The position numbers and the translations under genes are program-made. From NCBI RefSeq assembly GCF_003254395.2, contig NC_037638.1:6931001-6995000 (forward strand): a DNA stretch of 64,000 nt, written 5' to 3'. Below are positions 62,801 to 64,000 of the stretch, one piece after another (within the stretch, counting starts at the first letter, position 1; every line of letters begins with the position of its first letter). Below the pieces are notes generated by a model. The model was not told where the DNA came from. It saw nothing but the letters and a program-made list of their open reading frames with translations, and did no database searches. Source of the DNA: Apis mellifera. Taxonomy: Eukaryota > Arthropoda > Insecta > Hymenoptera > Apidae.

Positions 62801-63435
62801 ATTAAATTTTGAATTTTATATAATTATTACATACCATATAATTTATCTCCAGTTTTTAATAGTCTAGCAAATCCAAAATCAGTTATTTTTACATTTAAAT
62901 TATCATCAAGTAATATATTTTCTGGTTTTAAATCTCTATGAACTATTCCCTGATTATGTACATGCTGAACACCTTCAAAGACTTGTCTCATAATATAACG
63001 TGTCTTTTTCTCAGAAAGAGTAACAACAGATGTGAGGTAGTCAAATAATTCACCATTTTTACAAATTTCAAAAATTAAAAATATGAATGTACTAGATTCA
63101 AAGACATCATGTAATTCAACTAAAAAATAAAAATATAAATATTTTTAAGAAAAATTTATGTATTGTTAATGGAAAATAAATTTTTTATAAAAAAAATATA
63201 ATGCAAAAAGATAATTTCATTTTATTTTAGATAATTAATGTTTTTTATTAATATGTTAATAAACTTACTAATATAAGGATGACCCGCTACTCTACGAAGA
63301 ATTTGTACTTCTTGTAATGTGGCATCCTTCATAGTATGTCCATCTTCGTTTTCATTACTAATATCTATGATTTTAGCTGCATACTCTATACCTGTTTCTT
63401 TTTCTATACATCTTCTTACAGTGGAAGATATTCCT
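59869..63435 (-). CDS. PhKgamma: Phosphorylase kinase gamma catalytic subunit (first exon off right edge)
   Basis: This Ser/Thr kinase phosphorylates glycogen phosphorylase in the PhK holoenzyme. Exons in transcript order: 63269-63435, 62835-63119, 62676-62766, 62398-62534, 61541-61638, 61058-61141, 60114-60272 and 59869-60003. All are GT-AG with consistent phases (384 codons plus TAA). The piece starts GISSTVRRCIEKETG, the end of the glycine-rich loop. Lys of YAAKIID, HRDLKPEN, DFGFA and LAPEVL are present. The activation loop reads LYDLCGTPGY; the acidic Asp sits where vertebrate PhK gamma has Glu182, fitting a kinase that needs no loop phosphorylation. PPFWHRKQM and the calmodulin-binding C terminus (FRVYGHWVKKGEGQNRAALF) are diagnostic. 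The first in-window acceptor is phase 2, so about 30 N-terminal residues lie beyond base 64000. Confidence 0.96.
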
Positions 63436-64000
63436 CTAAAAATTGATATATTATTTAATTTATAATATTTATTTATAATAAATAAAAAAAACTAATTTTT
63501 AAAATTAAATTTTAAAATTAAATTTTTTTAATATTGAAGATTTTAAGAAGTATAGGATATTCAAAAAATGATAAAATATATGTAATTCTTTGTTATAATT
63601 ATCATTAATTTTTTTAAAACAATATAATTATGATATATATATATGTATGTTACAATTATGATTTTATAATAATTTTTTAAAACAAAATAACGAAAACTAA
63701 ATTTGATAGAAATAAACATTTTATTTTTATATAATATTTCAAATTATTATGTTTTGTTCTAAATTATTATTTCGAAATTTTTTCAAAATGCATTTTATCG
63801 ATATAAACTATCGTAGTTAAATGGAACGTATTTAATTTCATCAAATTATATAATTGTATAATAGGTTAATTTGTTATTATTCAGAAGTTACTAATTTTTT
63901 CATTTATTTATTGTCATGCAATGCATCAAAATTTAATAATATAAACACTAACATATTTATCATATATGCGTATTTATTAAATAAATAAAAATATTATATT
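63436..64000 (-). other. PhKgamma: Intron of the PhK gamma gene
   Basis: AT-rich sequence upstream of the first in-window exon; no coding exon or promoter-like patch is seen. Confidence 0.6.

Noticed and set aside
1..64000. CRISPR arrays, bacterial operons, viral or intact transposase genes
   Set aside because: None seen. Repeats are microsatellites or intronic tandem arrays without spacers of CRISPR type, and no transposase-like frame is present.

Overview
The window is eukaryotic, AT-rich DNA with short exons, GT-AG introns, abundant (AT)n, (AAT)n and poly-A/T tracts and scattered CpG-containing patches. Gene content and style point to an insect, most likely a bee or other hymenopteran (Apis-like). 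The species is an inference from base composition and protein sequence, not a database result.

Layout: (1) 1-4.6 kb, minus strand: two GMC oxidoreductase genes in tandem. One is complete (629 aa, three coding exons). The other is a first coding exon whose remainder runs off the left edge. (2) 8.5-12.0 kb, plus strand: flotillin-2, seven coding exons reaching the stop codon; the N-terminal coding exon is not in the window. In insects a GMC cluster is known to sit inside a large flotillin-2 intron, so the left 8.5 kb is probably that intron with the GMC genes nested on the opposite strand. (3) 12-27 kb: no convincing gene; very AT-rich, with simple repeats and a 1-kb pyrimidine-rich tract. (4) 27.2-55.0 kb, minus strand: Mnt, the Max-binding bHLH-zipper repressor. 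I reconstructed ten coding exons with matching splice phases (838 codons plus stop), from a Sin3-interaction motif at the N terminus through bHLH-Zip to a long C-terminal region. Its introns hold a degenerate tRNA-Thr-like sequence, two tandem-repeat arrays, an antisense GC-rich reading frame and several promoter-like GC-rich patches. (5) 55-57.7 kb: the probable Mnt promoter, with CCAAT boxes, CRE palindromes and an E-box. (6) 59.9-63.4 kb, minus strand: the catalytic gamma subunit of phosphorylase kinase, eight exons from just after the glycine-rich loop to the stop; its first exon lies off the right edge.

The genes are not an operon. They are independent units for FAD-dependent oxidation, membrane microdomain scaffolding, Myc/Max-network repression and glycogenolysis control. 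The most unusual structure is a seven-copy tandem array directly upstream of Mnt exon 4. Read in the gene's direction, each unit carries two splice-acceptor-like motifs, one fused directly to a donor-like GTAAAG.
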